Of a stretch of DNA of 64,000 bases, positions 51,652 through 59,318 are shown piece by piece (position 1 is the stretch's first letter; the number at the start of each line of letters is the position of its first letter). The DNA comes from Elusimicrobia bacterium GWA2_51_34 (GTDB lineage Bacteria; Elusimicrobiota; Elusimicrobia; Elusimicrobiales; UBA9959). The notes beneath the pieces were generated by a model that made no database searches, had not been told where the DNA came from, and saw only the letters and a list, made by a program, of their open reading frames with translations. The DNA lies in contig MGTS01000014.1 in NCBI GenBank assembly GCA_001799565.1, positions 1-64,000 of the forward strand, given 5' to 3'. Position numbers and translations under genes: made by a program.

Positions 51652-52965
51652 TTAGAACTTCACATTCATCGCGATGCCCAGCAGGGATACCGCGTCTTTT
51701 TTCGCGCCGACGCCGTTCATGGTTTCAACGAATTTCTTGTTGAAGGCCAGAGTGGCGTAGTAGGCTTTAAGGCCCACGCTTTCGCTGTGCTTCCAGTTGG
51801 CGCACAGGTCGAACTCGGTGCCGTAAGTCGTGTAGCCCAGTTTCACGCCGTCCACTTTGGTTTCGGTCGGTGAGTAGCTGTAGTACTTGGCCTCAATATT
51901 CAGCTTCTCAGCCATGGAAGGGGTCCAGTTGGCGCCCAGGTTCCAGGTGGTGAGGTCGTTGAGGTCGGTGACGGTCAGGACGACCGCGCCATTGTTGACG
52001 CCTATACCGCCGGCAATGAGGCCGGGGCGATAGTTGGCGGCAATGTCCTGGAAGGACTTGTCGGTTTTGTCGGTGGTTTTCTTGTCGCCGGAACCCATGG
52101 CGAATTCGCCGGTGAATCCGAGTTTGCCCGCCATCTCAAGACCGCCATAAGCGGCGTTGACTTTCAGGGCGGAACCTTTATAGTCCATGTTTGTGGTCGG
52201 TGTCAGGTTCTGGTTGGTGCCCATGTTCATGGCGTATTCCAGGCCGTATTCCAAGCCGGAATATTTGCCGTTAGCTTTCAGGCCGAAAACCTCTAAGTTG
52301 TTCGGCTTGCTGGCAACCGTGTTATCCCGGTACTGGTAGAAGTAGGCGGCCGGCTTTACTACGTCGGAATAGTCGTAGCTGGCGGTAAGACCGTAGAGGT
52401 CTTTGTCGTCATTTAGCGCGCCCACAGTGCCGATGGCAGGGGCGGCGGTTTCTGAGACTTTCGCGGTAAGGCCGTTGACCGTTAACTTGTTCTTATTCCA
52501 GGTGGCAGTCCAGGCGTCAAGGGTGCTTACGCCAAGTCCGCGGGTATACCAGTTGGCGGGACCGTAGTACAGCACGATGTCGCCATCGTTGCCGTAAAAC
52601 TGGCGGCCTACTTTGTGATTCAGGCCTATTACATTTTTGAGGTTCAGGTAAGCCTGCTCGAAAGTGAACGAGTCGGCGGTGCCGCCAGCCACAGTCTGGC
52701 TGGGCTGACCGTAGCTCCTGTCGCATTTCACGGCAGTCACAACGGCATTCACGTCTTCGTTCAGGTCGAAAGTCGCGTTAACTATAACGCGGTTCTTCAC
52801 ATCACCGAACTTGTCGGCTGCTTTCTTATCGAAGTCAGCCCTGTTCTGCACAACCACGCCGACGGCTTCAACACTGCCGTCCGCTTTGAAGTTCTTGAGC
52901 AGTTCAGCGCTTGCCATTGAAGAGGCGAACGCGACTACCGCAAGCATTCCTATTACTTTGTTCAT
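51652..52965 (-). CDS. Outer-membrane porin-like protein
   Basis: A 437-residue exported barrel: signal peptide MNKVIGMLAVVAFASSMASA, then beta-strands with repeated YGLEYAMN, LEMAGKLGFTGEFAMGSG and AYYATLAFNKKF, and a final LGIAMNVKF strand with terminal Phe (barrel-assembly signal). GGAGG lies before the ATG. A near-consensus promoter, a hairpin-rich leader and a strong terminator mark it as a highly expressed monocistronic gene. Substrate unknown; N-terminal QAYLNLKNVIGLNHKVGRQFYGND resembles alginate-export family barrels. Confidence 0.85.
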   Translation of the reverse strand: MNKVIGMLAVVAFASSMASAELLKNFKADGSVEAVGVVVQNRADFDKKAADKFGDVKNRVIVNATFDLNEDVNAVVTAVKCDRSYGQPSQTVAGGTADSFTFEQAYLNLKNVIGLNHKVGRQFYGNDGDIVLYYGPANWYTRGLGVSTLDAWTATWNKNKLTVNGLTAKVSETAAPAIGTVGALNDDKDLYGLTASYDYSDVVKPAAYFYQYRDNTVASKPNNLEVFGLKANGKYSGLEYGLEYAMNMGTNQNLTPTTNMDYKGSALKVNAAYGGLEMAGKLGFTGEFAMGSGDKKTTDKTDKSFQDIAANYRPGLIAGGIGVNNGAVVLTVTDLNDLTTWNLGANWTPSMAEKLNIEAKYYSYSPTETKVDGVKLGYTTYGTEFDLCANWKHSESVGLKAYYATLAFNKKFVETMNGVGAKKDAVSLLGIAMNVKF

Positions 52966-53189
52966 TTATTGTACTCCTCCTTGCTTTGTCGTAAGCCCCC
53001 GTTTCCGGAGCTTTCGCTCTTCCTTCAGCCGGGGTTTCCCCCCGCTTTCGGTTTGCCTTGCGCCCCTTTTGGGGGCCTACGGCCTTTCAGGAGAAGCGCC
53101 TTTTAAATCGGCGCTCCGCGCCCCCCCTAAGGGTTTTGCGGACCCTCACGGCTTTTGGGCCTTTGAGGGCTCCTTTACAGAGCACTGTA
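52966..53189 (-). promoter_or_regulatory. Hairpin-rich 5' leader of porin mRNA
   Basis: About 215 nt between the promoter and the porin ATG. On the minus strand it starts with TTACAGtgctCTGTAA at the likely start site, then CCCTCA..TGAGGG, TCCGC..GCGGA, AGCGCC..GGCGCT, GGCCgtaGGCC, CCCCaaaaGGGG, GGGGaaaCCCC and GAGCgaaaGCTC. Several have GAAA-type loops. There is no open frame. It is not a riboswitch class I can identify. Confidence 0.7.
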
Positions 53190-53218
53190 ATGTTACAAAA
53201 GTGTTAAAACCATGTCAA
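53190..53218 (-). promoter_or_regulatory. Near-consensus sigma70 promoter of porin
   Basis: Minus strand TTGACA, 17-bp spacer, TAACAT. The perfect -35 and ideal spacing suggest strong expression. Confidence 0.85.
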
Positions 53219-53345
53219 GCGTTTTACGGCCCCCAATTATATGCCGGATTATAAGGCACAGGCAGGACATAAAAAACGTCGTACTATATATATTTGTATT
53301 TTTCTTGCCGCTACAAATCGGCTTTTCAGAGTTTTTTACGGCAAG

Positions 53346-54014
53346 TTATTTCTTTACGGGCGCCGCGGGCGGCGTGGTCAATTTTACCTTGGCTTGCGCT
53401 GCCCAGGAGGTGTCGGGGTAAAGCAGCGCTATTTTTTCATAGGTGGCCCTGGAGAGGTCTTTGGCCCCGGAAAGCTCCTGCGCCACGGCAAGGGAATAAT
53501 GCGCCTCGGGAGAAATGAAATGTTCCGGGTATTTAGAGAGCAGCTCCGTGTATTGTGCCTGCGCTCCCGTCAGGTCCCCTTCGGCTGCTTTGCATTTGCC
53601 CAGAGCGTAAATGGCGATCGGCGCCAGGTCCTGCGGGGCGGCGGTCAGTTTGGCGTACTCCGTTGCGGCTTCCTTGAATTTGCCCTGGGTAAAAAGCATG
53701 TCTCCTTTCGTGAGCGTCGCGTAATACGCGGCGGGTGTGTTCCCGTGGGTTTTTTCAATGTCGGCCAGCAGTTCCTGCGCCTGGGCTATATTGCCGCCGT
53801 AGCCCGTCTGCTGGGCTATGAAAAGGTTTTTCCAGGCCGTGTCGCGCAGAGCCAGGTAGTGCGCGAAGAAATATGCCGCAAAAATAATGGCGGCCAGTAT
53901 CGTTATTGAGCCGCCGATAAAAGTTTCACGGTTGTTCTTTATCCACCCGAGGCCCTTGTCCATCATTTTCGGGGCTTCTGTTTTACCGCTGTCTATCCAG
54001 CTTGAATCGGGCAT
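53346..54014 (-). CDS. Tetratricopeptide-repeat membrane protein (YfgM-like)
   Basis: A 222-residue protein with one N-terminal membrane segment (FIGGSITILAAIIFAAYFFA), then TPR-like repeats. Examples are PAAYYATLTKGDMLFTQGKFKEAATEYAKL and APIAIYALGKCKAAEGDLTGAQAQYTELLSKYP. Layout fits YfgM, a chaperone-like partner of the Sec/BamB system, or other DUF2133/TPR proteins. C-terminus is Pro/Lys rich. The repeats face outward if the segment is a simple anchor. Between tRNA-Arg and the porin gene. Confidence 0.78.
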   Translation of the reverse strand: MPDSSWIDSGKTEAPKMMDKGLGWIKNNRETFIGGSITILAAIIFAAYFFAHYLALRDTAWKNLFIAQQTGYGGNIAQAQELLADIEKTHGNTPAAYYATLTKGDMLFTQGKFKEAATEYAKLTAAPQDLAPIAIYALGKCKAAEGDLTGAQAQYTELLSKYPEHFISPEAHYSLAVAQELSGAKDLSRATYEKIALLYPDTSWAAQAKVKLTTPPAAPVKK

Positions 54015-54033
54015 AATAGGGAACTCCTTTGGT

Positions 54034-54178
54034 TAGTGGTTAGTGAATACGACAGTGGCGAGTGATCAGTGACAAGTGGCTAGTGAACAGCAGAATAAAT
54101 TGTCAATCTCTAATCACCAGCCACTGTTCACTAACCATTTTCTTTTCTGCTCTCTCACCACTCGCCACTTTCTTTAAA
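54034..54178. repeat. Dyad element, family B, copy upstream of TPR gene
   Basis: GGTTAGTGGTTAGTGAATACG, ACAGTGGCGAGTGATCAGTG and GTGGCTAGTGAACAG pair with CACCAGCCACTGTTCACTAACC and CACCACTCGCCACTTTC. It ends next to tRNA-Arg. Confidence 0.85.
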
Positions 54179-54180
54179 CG

Positions 54181-54252
54181 TGCCCCCGAGAGGAATCGAA
54201 CCTCTATTTGGAGTTTAGGAAACTCTCGTCCTATCCGTTGAACGACGGGGGC
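54181..54252 (-). tRNA. tRNA-Arg (anticodon CCU)
   Basis: Minus strand acceptor GCCCCCG/CGGGGGC, anticodon loop TTCCTAA (anticodon CCT), T-arm AGAGGTTCGATTCCTCT. The top anticodon-stem pair is A-C, otherwise regular. CCA not encoded. Confidence 0.93.
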
Positions 54253-54256
54253 GGGA

Positions 54257-54342
54257 TAAGTGGTCAGTGGGTAGTGTGGTTAGTGATCAGTTTAATATTG
54301 CTCTTTCACTGACCACTGTTCACTAACCACTGATCACTTGCC
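54257..54342. repeat. Dyad element, family B, between tRNA-Arg and apt
   Basis: AAGTGGTCAGTGGGTAGTG, GGTTAGTGATCAG pair with CTGACCACTGTTCACTAACC, CTGATCACTTG. Confidence 0.85.
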
Positions 54343-54885
54343 TTAATATTTTATCAAAGAGTTGATTTCCCGGCCGGCAAGTTTGGCGCGGCCTTTAAGA
54401 AATTCCAGTTCTATCAGCATGGCTATTGCCGCCACCTTGCCGCCCAGTTTTTCAACCAGCTCGCACACCGCGCTCGCGGTGCCGCCGGTGGCAAGCACAT
54501 CGTCCACAATCAGCACTTTTTCGTCCTTTGTCACGGCGTCTTCGTGTATCTGCAGAGTGTCGCGTCCGTATTCAAGGGCGTAGGAGGCTGAAACCGTCTT
54601 GTAAGGAAGTTTACCGGTTTTTCGCACCGGCACCAGCCCCGCCTTTAATTCCATGGCTATGGGGGCAGCCAGTAAAAACCCCCTGGCCTCTATTCCAAGC
54701 ACCTTCGTGATACCGCGGTTGCGGTATGGTTCGGCCATAAGCTTTATCATTTTACCGAACATGGCGTGGTCGGCTAAAAGGGGCGTTATATCTTTAAAGA
54801 TAATCCCTTTTTTGGGGAAATCAGGCACATCCCTTATTATTTTTTTTATGCTTTCAGTTATTTCGGTCAACCCTGTTTCACTCAT
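54343..54885 (-). CDS. apt: Adenine phosphoribosyltransferase
   Basis: Salvages adenine to AMP with PRPP. FPKKGIIFKDITPLL, IEARGFLLAAPIA, RKTGKLPYKTVSASY and the PRPP loop VLIVDDVLATGGTASA are canonical. 180 residues. AAGGAA precedes the ATG. Downstream is bounded by a family B dyad and tRNA-Arg. Confidence 0.96.
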   Translation of the reverse strand: MSETGLTEITESIKKIIRDVPDFPKKGIIFKDITPLLADHAMFGKMIKLMAEPYRNRGITKVLGIEARGFLLAAPIAMELKAGLVPVRKTGKLPYKTVSASYALEYGRDTLQIHEDAVTKDEKVLIVDDVLATGGTASAVCELVEKLGGKVAAIAMLIELEFLKGRAKLAGREINSLIKY

Positions 54886-54908
54886 AAAATTTCCTTTATG
54901 TTTTTAAC

Positions 54909-55002
54909 GTAACTGTTCAGGTTGTCAGGTTCAGGGTTATTTTTCCCCACGATCTTTTTGTGTTCCCTGATTCCCAACCGTTGAACCGCTGAACTTGAGC
55001 AG
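54909..55002. repeat. Dyad element, family H, copy 2
   Basis: CTGTTCAGGTTGTCAGGTTCAGGG with CCCAACCGTTGAACCGCTGAAC. Between sigma factor and apt; homologous words to 47664-47757. Confidence 0.8.
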
Positions 55003-55041
55003 CAACGTTTTAGCCGTTAAACCGGCTCGCCGCCGCCTGCC

Positions 55042-56097
55042 TTATTTGCGCGCCTTTTTTACGGAGTTTCTAGGCACATAGGGTTTTGTCGGAATGGCGT
55101 CGCCAAGTATGTCGGTTTTTAATTTCGGCTGGTTCCACCCGGGCTGAATGTTTGTGTGGTCGGGGCGTCTGCCCAGTTCAATAAGGCCCATCCGTGAGGC
55201 CACGCGCCGAAGGCGCAGAAGAGCCCGCTCCTCTATCTGACGCACGCGCTCGCGCGAGAGATCCAGCTTTTTGCCGATGTCGTTTAAGGTCATCGGCGTC
55301 CGGCCGGAAAGGCCGTAGCGGTATTCCACTATCATGCGTTCGCGTTCGCCTATCTCCACCAGCGCGGTTTTAAGTTCGTCATGCAGGCGCAATATTGATA
55401 TCAGGTTTTCAGGCCTCTCGGCATCGGAGTCTTTCATGGTATCGCCCATGGTGTCCTCGTTTTCGCTGGTAAGAGGGGCGTCCATGGACGACATGCCTGT
55501 AACCACCTCCGAGGCGTTTATGGCGGTGCGCACCTGGTTGGCGTTCCAATGCATCTGGCGGGCCATTTCCGTCATCGTCGGATCGCGGCCAAGCTTGCCG
55601 TGCATGTTGTCCCACTGCTTGAGCCATTTCCGGAGCGCCGTCCAGGCATGCGGCGGTATTCTTATGGATTTGGAATTTTCTTCCACCGAGCGCCTCACGC
55701 ATTGCTCTATCCAGTAACAGGCGTAGGTTGAAAACCGAAATCCCCTGCTGGGGTCAAATTTGTCTATGGCGTGAAGGAGGCCTAAATTACCCTCCTCCAC
55801 CAGGTCCATCAAATCCGCACCCGGGTAAAGGAAGCGCTTCGCTATGGGGATAACCAGCTTCAGGTTCAATTCCAGAATGCGCTGCTTGGCGCGCCTGTCG
55901 CCGCGTTTTACGCGCTTCCAAAGCTCGTGCGATTCTTCCCTTGAAATCTTATGATCTATCGTGCTTATTTTCCGGATGTATTGGTTTGTGGAGTCAATAT
56001 TGATGTCGCTCAGTTTACCGCCTTTTAACGCGGTTTTGTCGGTTTTCTCAGTTTTTTCTTCCTCATTTACCGTTTGTTCTTCTTTTTCTTCCGCCAT
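55042..56097 (-). CDS. RNA polymerase sigma-70 family factor
   Basis: A 351-residue group 1/2 sigma factor with regions 1.2-4. Region 1.2 starts near DINIDSTNQYIRKIS. Region 2 shows NLKLVIPIAKRFLYPGADLMDLVEEGNLGLLHAIDKFDPSRGFRFSTYACYWIEQCVRR. Region 4 is YGLSGRTPMTLNDIGKKLDLSRERVRQIEERALLRLRR. There is an acidic Glu/Lys N-terminus and about 45 residues after region 4. It may be RpoD or an RpoS-like factor; the long region 1.1 of RpoD is absent. It starts eleven bases after the acyP stop. Confidence 0.93.
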   Translation of the reverse strand: MAEEKEEQTVNEEEKTEKTDKTALKGGKLSDINIDSTNQYIRKISTIDHKISREESHELWKRVKRGDRRAKQRILELNLKLVIPIAKRFLYPGADLMDLVEEGNLGLLHAIDKFDPSRGFRFSTYACYWIEQCVRRSVEENSKSIRIPPHAWTALRKWLKQWDNMHGKLGRDPTMTEMARQMHWNANQVRTAINASEVVTGMSSMDAPLTSENEDTMGDTMKDSDAERPENLISILRLHDELKTALVEIGERERMIVEYRYGLSGRTPMTLNDIGKKLDLSRERVRQIEERALLRLRRVASRMGLIELGRRPDHTNIQPGWNQPKLKTDILGDAIPTKPYVPRNSVKKARK

Positions 56098-56108
56098 GTT
56101 TTTTCCCC

Positions 56109-56387
56109 TCAGACCGAAGCTTTTATGTAAAATTTTTTTTCTTCCGCTTCAGAGTTCATTAGCTCCTGGGTTTCCATTTTATCCACTCCGGCGCCGGCGT
56201 GGCCGGTTTTTAAATACTTCAGGAAGCCGTCCAATTCCGGCACGGGCCCCTGCGCCTCTCCTTCAACCGAACCATCCGTTACATTGCGTACCCAGCCGCT
56301 TAAATGATGAATGGCCGCCGTTTCTTTAACAAACCATCGGTAGCCTACACCCTGCACCTGTCCGGTTACTCTGAAACTTATCCTCAT
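56109..56387 (-). CDS. acyP: Acylphosphatase
   Basis: Hydrolyses acyl phosphates. RISFRVTGQVQGVGYRWFVKETA holds the catalytic arginine and GWVRNVTDGSVEGEAQG the asparagine. The usual ~92-residue length. It is directly upstream of, and likely cotranscribed with, the sigma factor gene. Confidence 0.95.
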   Translation of the reverse strand: MRISFRVTGQVQGVGYRWFVKETAAIHHLSGWVRNVTDGSVEGEAQGPVPELDGFLKYLKTGHAGAGVDKMETQELMNSEAEEKKFYIKASV

Positions 56388-56449
56388 CCGTTTAAAATGA
56401 TACCAAAAAGATAAAAAGCAGGCAAGGAATATTGACAGCGCAAGGGGAC

Positions 56450-56580
56450 GAAGAAAGTGGCGAGTGACTAGTAAATATAAGGGAGTGGCTAGTGGCTGAG
56501 AAGAAAGTGATTAGTGACTAACGGCGAGTGGTGAGTTCGCCTGTTCATAAGCGCTCGTCACTAGCCACTCGCCACTGTAG
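56450..56580. repeat. Dyad element, family B, between acyP and tRNA-Pro
   Basis: AAAGTGGCGAGTGACTAGTA, AGTGGCTAGTGGC and GCGAGTGGTGAG are answered by GCTCGTCACTAGCCACTCGCCACTG. Confidence 0.88.
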
Positions 56581-56586
56581 AAAAAA

Positions 56587-56659
56587 TCGGGGCGGTGGGA
56601 TTTGAACCCACGATCTCTCGCACCCGAAGCGAGCGCTCTACCAGCTGAGCCACGCCCCG
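56587..56659 (-). tRNA. tRNA-Pro (anticodon CGG)
   Basis: Minus strand CGGGGCG/CGCCCCG acceptor, D-arm GCTCAGCTGGTAGAGC, anticodon loop TTCGGGT (anticodon CGG), T-arm GTGGGTTCAAATCCCAC. Confidence 0.96.
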
Positions 56660-56687
56660 ATTAGTCATATTTTAGCAAACAATGTGA

Positions 56688-56776
56688 CCACTTAGGAAGA
56701 CAGAATTTATAATTCAGTAGTCAGAAGGATTCCGCCATTCTGTATTCTGGCTTCTGAATTCTGTCTTCCTAAGTGG
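56688..56776. repeat. Family K palindrome with 20-bp perfect arms
   Basis: CCACTTAGGAAGACAGAATT and its exact complement at 56757-56776, with inner TTCAG and CAGAAG words repeated. Between the glycosyltransferase gene's stop and tRNA-Pro(CGG). Arms related to the in-gene copy at 46464-46550. Confidence 0.95.
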
Positions 56777-56782
56777 TTATCC

Positions 56783-57943
56783 TTAGTTCGTTATTATCTT
56801 TTCAAGTATCGCGGCTACAATATCCCGTGCGGCGCAGGGCTTGGCGAAGGAGGATAAAACCCTGGCCTGCCGTTCTGTCGGGCGCTGGCCGGCGTCAAGT
56901 TCGTCTTTTGCCTGGCTTCGGAGGTCAAGCCTGTGTTTAACCAGTGCCTGAAGCTGTTTGCCGTTTTTAGCCAGTTCCGCCAGGTGGTTTTTGATCAAAA
57001 AGGCGGCGTTAAGCTCTTCCTGTCCGGGCAGCGGAGAAAAAATTATGAGCGGCTTGCCAAGCGAGAGCGTTTCCGCCACGGTAACCCCTCCGGGTTTCGC
57101 TATTATCAGGTCCGCCGCGGCGTAATAGGCGCTTGGAGTGTCCGTGTAATCAATGATTTTAAGGTATTTTTTTCGCGTCTGCATCCGTGAAAGCCGGCGT
57201 GACAGGGCTTTGTTCTCTCCGCACAGCGCCATTATCTGCAATCTGCCGAAAAACGGAGACAATGCCTCAATAGCTGAAAACATTTCCCCCATGCCGCGGC
57301 TGCCGCCGGTTATAAGTATTGTAAAAAGGTGCGGGGAGAGGCCCAAGGTTTTTCTTTCAGAGCGCGTGTCGCGCGGCGTAAGAAATTCCTTCCGCACCGG
57401 TATTCCGGCCGCGAATATTTTTGCGGGGTCGGCGCCGTTCCTGATCAGGCTCTGGGCGGAGATCTTTGACGGCACAAAATAACCGGCCACATTTTCCGAA
57501 GGCCAGTAAGAGTGGGCGAGGAAGTCCGTCACTACGGCAAAAAGGGGTGTGTTTTTTAAAGCCGGGCATTTGGCTATCAGCATGGCGGAAAGAGCCTGGG
57601 TTGAAATTACCGCCTTTATATTTTTTGCGGCCAGCAGAGTTGAAAGCTTCTGGGAATAAAAAGACAGGACTGTGTTCTTTAACGCGCCGGCCGCGAAGGC
57701 CACAAAATCGTTATCGTAAACATAGTTCCACAGGAACGGTGTTTTCTTTAAAACCTCAAGATAGGTTTTTGCCACGAAGGGCCCAAGGTTCGGATAGACT
57801 TCGGAAAGGTTTATGAATACCGGCTCAATTATCGCGGCCGGGAAAAAATCCGCCAAAGCCATGGCCGCGCTATAATGGCCGGAGGGCGCGCAGCCGTAAA
57901 TAAGGCCTACCTTTATGGGATATCGGGCGGACTGGGTCACCAT
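56783..57943 (-). CDS. MGDG synthase/MurG-like glycosyltransferase
   Basis: A 386-residue GT-B enzyme of the type that joins a sugar from a nucleotide-sugar to diacylglycerol or another lipid. N-terminal GLIYGCAPSGHYSAAMALADFF with the MGDG-synthase-like acceptor domain; C-terminal LITGGSRGMGEMF, LIIAKPGGVTVAETLSLGKPLIIFSPLPGQEELNA for the sugar-nucleotide domain. Sugar and lipid are unknown. It is flanked by two tRNA-Pro genes. The start is an ATG at 57943 within a family C repeat boundary. Confidence 0.87.
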   Translation of the reverse strand: MVTQSARYPIKVGLIYGCAPSGHYSAAMALADFFPAAIIEPVFINLSEVYPNLGPFVAKTYLEVLKKTPFLWNYVYDNDFVAFAAGALKNTVLSFYSQKLSTLLAAKNIKAVISTQALSAMLIAKCPALKNTPLFAVVTDFLAHSYWPSENVAGYFVPSKISAQSLIRNGADPAKIFAAGIPVRKEFLTPRDTRSERKTLGLSPHLFTILITGGSRGMGEMFSAIEALSPFFGRLQIMALCGENKALSRRLSRMQTRKKYLKIIDYTDTPSAYYAAADLIIAKPGGVTVAETLSLGKPLIIFSPLPGQEELNAAFLIKNHLAELAKNGKQLQALVKHRLDLRSQAKDELDAGQRPTERQARVLSSFAKPCAARDIVAAILEKIITN

Positions 57944-57949
57944 ATAGGC

Positions 57950-58090
57950 TGAAGGCTGAATGGGAAGGCTGTAGGCTATTAGTCTGTTAGCCGTTTAGAT
58001 GCGTAGCAATTTAGCAATTCAGAGGCGTAGTCTGCATTTACAACTTCTTGCCTACAGCCTGCTCTTACTACAGTCTAATAGCCTTTCTTA
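57950..58090. repeat. Family C element with nested family L element
   Basis: Outer arms AGGCTGAAGGCTGAATGGG, GGCTGTAGGCTATTAG and CTTGCCTACAGCCTGC, GTCTAATAGCC are family C. The interior contains GATGCGTAGCAATTTAGC and CAGAGGCGTAG, which are family L words (compare 60614-60740 and 61995-62080). Confidence 0.82.
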
Positions 58091-58136
58091 ATTCAGCAAT
58101 CCACCTGAGCAGTTATTGCGGTTCTTTATTTTATCA

Positions 58137-58208
58137 TCGGGGCGGCGGGAATCGGACCCGCAGTCTCTCGCACCCCAAGCGAGCGCTCTACCATTGAGCC
58201 ACGCCCCG
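58137..58208 (-). tRNA. tRNA-Pro (anticodon GGG)
   Basis: Minus strand acceptor CGGGGCG/CGCCCCG, D-arm GCTCAATGGTAGAGC, anticodon loop TTGGGGT (anticodon GGG), T-arm GCGGGTCCGATTCCCGC. Acceptor and anticodon stems equal those of tRNA-Pro(CGG). Confidence 0.96.
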
Positions 58209-58290
58209 ATATGTAATTGCGGGTTGAAAAAATCCACCCGCCGCCTGAATCATTATTCTAGCATTCTTTGTAACTGTTCAGGTAGACCAG

Positions 58291-58502
58291 GCGTGCCCTA
58301 AAAGCCCACGTAACACGCATACCCTCGTCTGAACATTTTTCATCGTTCCGGTGAAAGTTTTTTTAGAGCGTGGAGAAAGCAGGTGTCCATAAATCCTTAT
58401 GTCATTGCCGCGATCTACCGGCGGCAATCCATGGAAGCTGATTGGATTCCTGCCAACAGACCGCAGGAATGACGGAAAAATTACGTGAGCTTTTGGGCTG
58501 TC
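58291..58502. repeat. Inverted-repeat element with nested REP hairpins
   Basis: Outer arms GCCCTAAAAGCCCACGTAA and complement TTACGTGAGCTTTTGGGC (one gap, one mismatch). Inside are ATTGCCGC..GCGGCAAT and ATTCCTGC..GCAGGAAT with AATGACGG. These resemble the REP-type GGATTCC..GGAATGACG sequences widespread in bacteria. Followed by a CCGCCAAACAACCGGCGG repeat at 58500-58545. No gene in 58209-58615. Confidence 0.75.
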
Positions 58503-58544
58503 CGCCAAACAACCGGCGGCGGGTACGCCCCAGGCGGATAAGCT

Positions 58545-58606
58545 GCAGGTAAGAAGTATGAATGCAGGCTAACAGACTAATAGTCTACAGCCTTCAGCCT
58601 AAACTA
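58545..58606. repeat. Dyad element, family C, copy 4
   Basis: GCTGCAGGTAAGAAGTATGA, AATGCAGGCTAACAG, ACTAATAGTCTACAGCC. The loop matches that of the copy at 9004-9074. Confidence 0.88.
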
Positions 58607-58615
58607 CTTAAACAG

Positions 58616-58945
58616 TCACAACTCTTTTATAAGCTGGTTTAATTCCTTTCTTATTTCTTCCAGCAGGTCGCTTTTGGCGGCGTTTACAGTTTGCACCGCG
58701 CGCGCTCCGGATTTTTTTCCTGAACGTAGAAATTTCCTGGCTCCGGCCAGGGTATAGCCTTTTAAAAGTACAAGGTCTTTAAGGTTGTTTATCTTTTCAA
58801 GGTCGGCCTTGGTGTAGCGCCGGTGGCCGCTTGCCAAGCGCAGCGGGCGGAGTAAAGCGCGGGCTTCCCAGTAGCGGATAGTATAAAGCGGCAGTTTCGT
58901 TCTAAGCGCGATCTCGCTGATGGTGAAGTATGTTTTCTCGGTCAT
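58616..58945 (-). CDS. MerR-family transcriptional regulator
   Basis: A 109-residue protein with an N-terminal winged helix: YFTISEIALRTKLPLYTIRYWEAR, then SGHRRYTKADLEKINNLKDLVLLKGYTLAGARKFLR, followed by a short coiled tail. There is no effector domain or cysteine pattern for metals. Small regulators of this form often activate a neighbour; the only close genes are HU/IHF and BFN upstream. No Shine-Dalgarno is apparent at ATG 58945. Confidence 0.9.
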   Translation of the reverse strand: MTEKTYFTISEIALRTKLPLYTIRYWEARALLRPLRLASGHRRYTKADLEKINNLKDLVLLKGYTLAGARKFLRSGKKSGARAVQTVNAAKSDLLEEIRKELNQLIKEL

Positions 58946-58951
58946 ATAAAT

Positions 58952-59050
58952 AAGTGGCGAGTGATTAGTGACGAGTGGTTAGTGAACAGCCGAAAACAAG
59001 GAACTATCCACTTGTCACTAGACACTCTTCACTAGCCACTCGCCACTTGC
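58952..59050. repeat. Dyad element, family B, between HU and MerR
   Basis: AAGTGGCGAGTGATTAGTGAC, GAGTGGTTAGTGAACAG pair with CACTAGACACTCTTCACTAGCC, ACTCGCCACTTGCC. It abuts the HU stop. Confidence 0.88.
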
Positions 59051-59051
59051 C

Positions 59052-59318
59052 TTACATTCCTATTGTAAGTTTTTTTGAGGGCTTGAAACGGATGCTTCGC
59101 CGCGTTCCCACCATCACCCGCTGGTTGGTTTTCGGGTTGCGCATCTGGCGCGGCAGGCGTTCTTTTACTTTGAAAGTTCCGAAGTTGGAAATTACCACTT
59201 TCTGATTGCCGCGCAGGGCTTCCACTATAATTTCAAAGGTTTTCCCCACCGCGATCCTGGCGTCTTTTTCCGTGGTGAGATGTTTGGCTATTTCCTTTAT
59301 CAGATCAAGCTTGTTCAT
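59052..59318 (-). CDS. HU/IHF-family DNA-binding protein
   Basis: An 88-residue DNA-bending protein of the nucleoid. MNKLDLIKEIAKHLTTEKDARIAV, GNQKVVISNFGTFKVKERLPRQMRNPKTNQRV with the DNA arm, and RSIRFKPSKKL. The start lies within the end of the BFN gene (14-nt overlap) with GGAGG inside that gene, so expression is coupled. HU versus IHF cannot be decided. Confidence 0.94.
   Translation of the reverse strand: MNKLDLIKEIAKHLTTEKDARIAVGKTFEIIVEALRGNQKVVISNFGTFKVKERLPRQMRNPKTNQRVMVGTRRSIRFKPSKKLTIGM

Noticed and set aside
52978-53100. c-di-GMP-I riboswitch in the porin leader
   Set aside because: GGCAAACC and a weak ACGACAAAGC are present, but the distance between them and the missing tetraloop receptor context do not fit.
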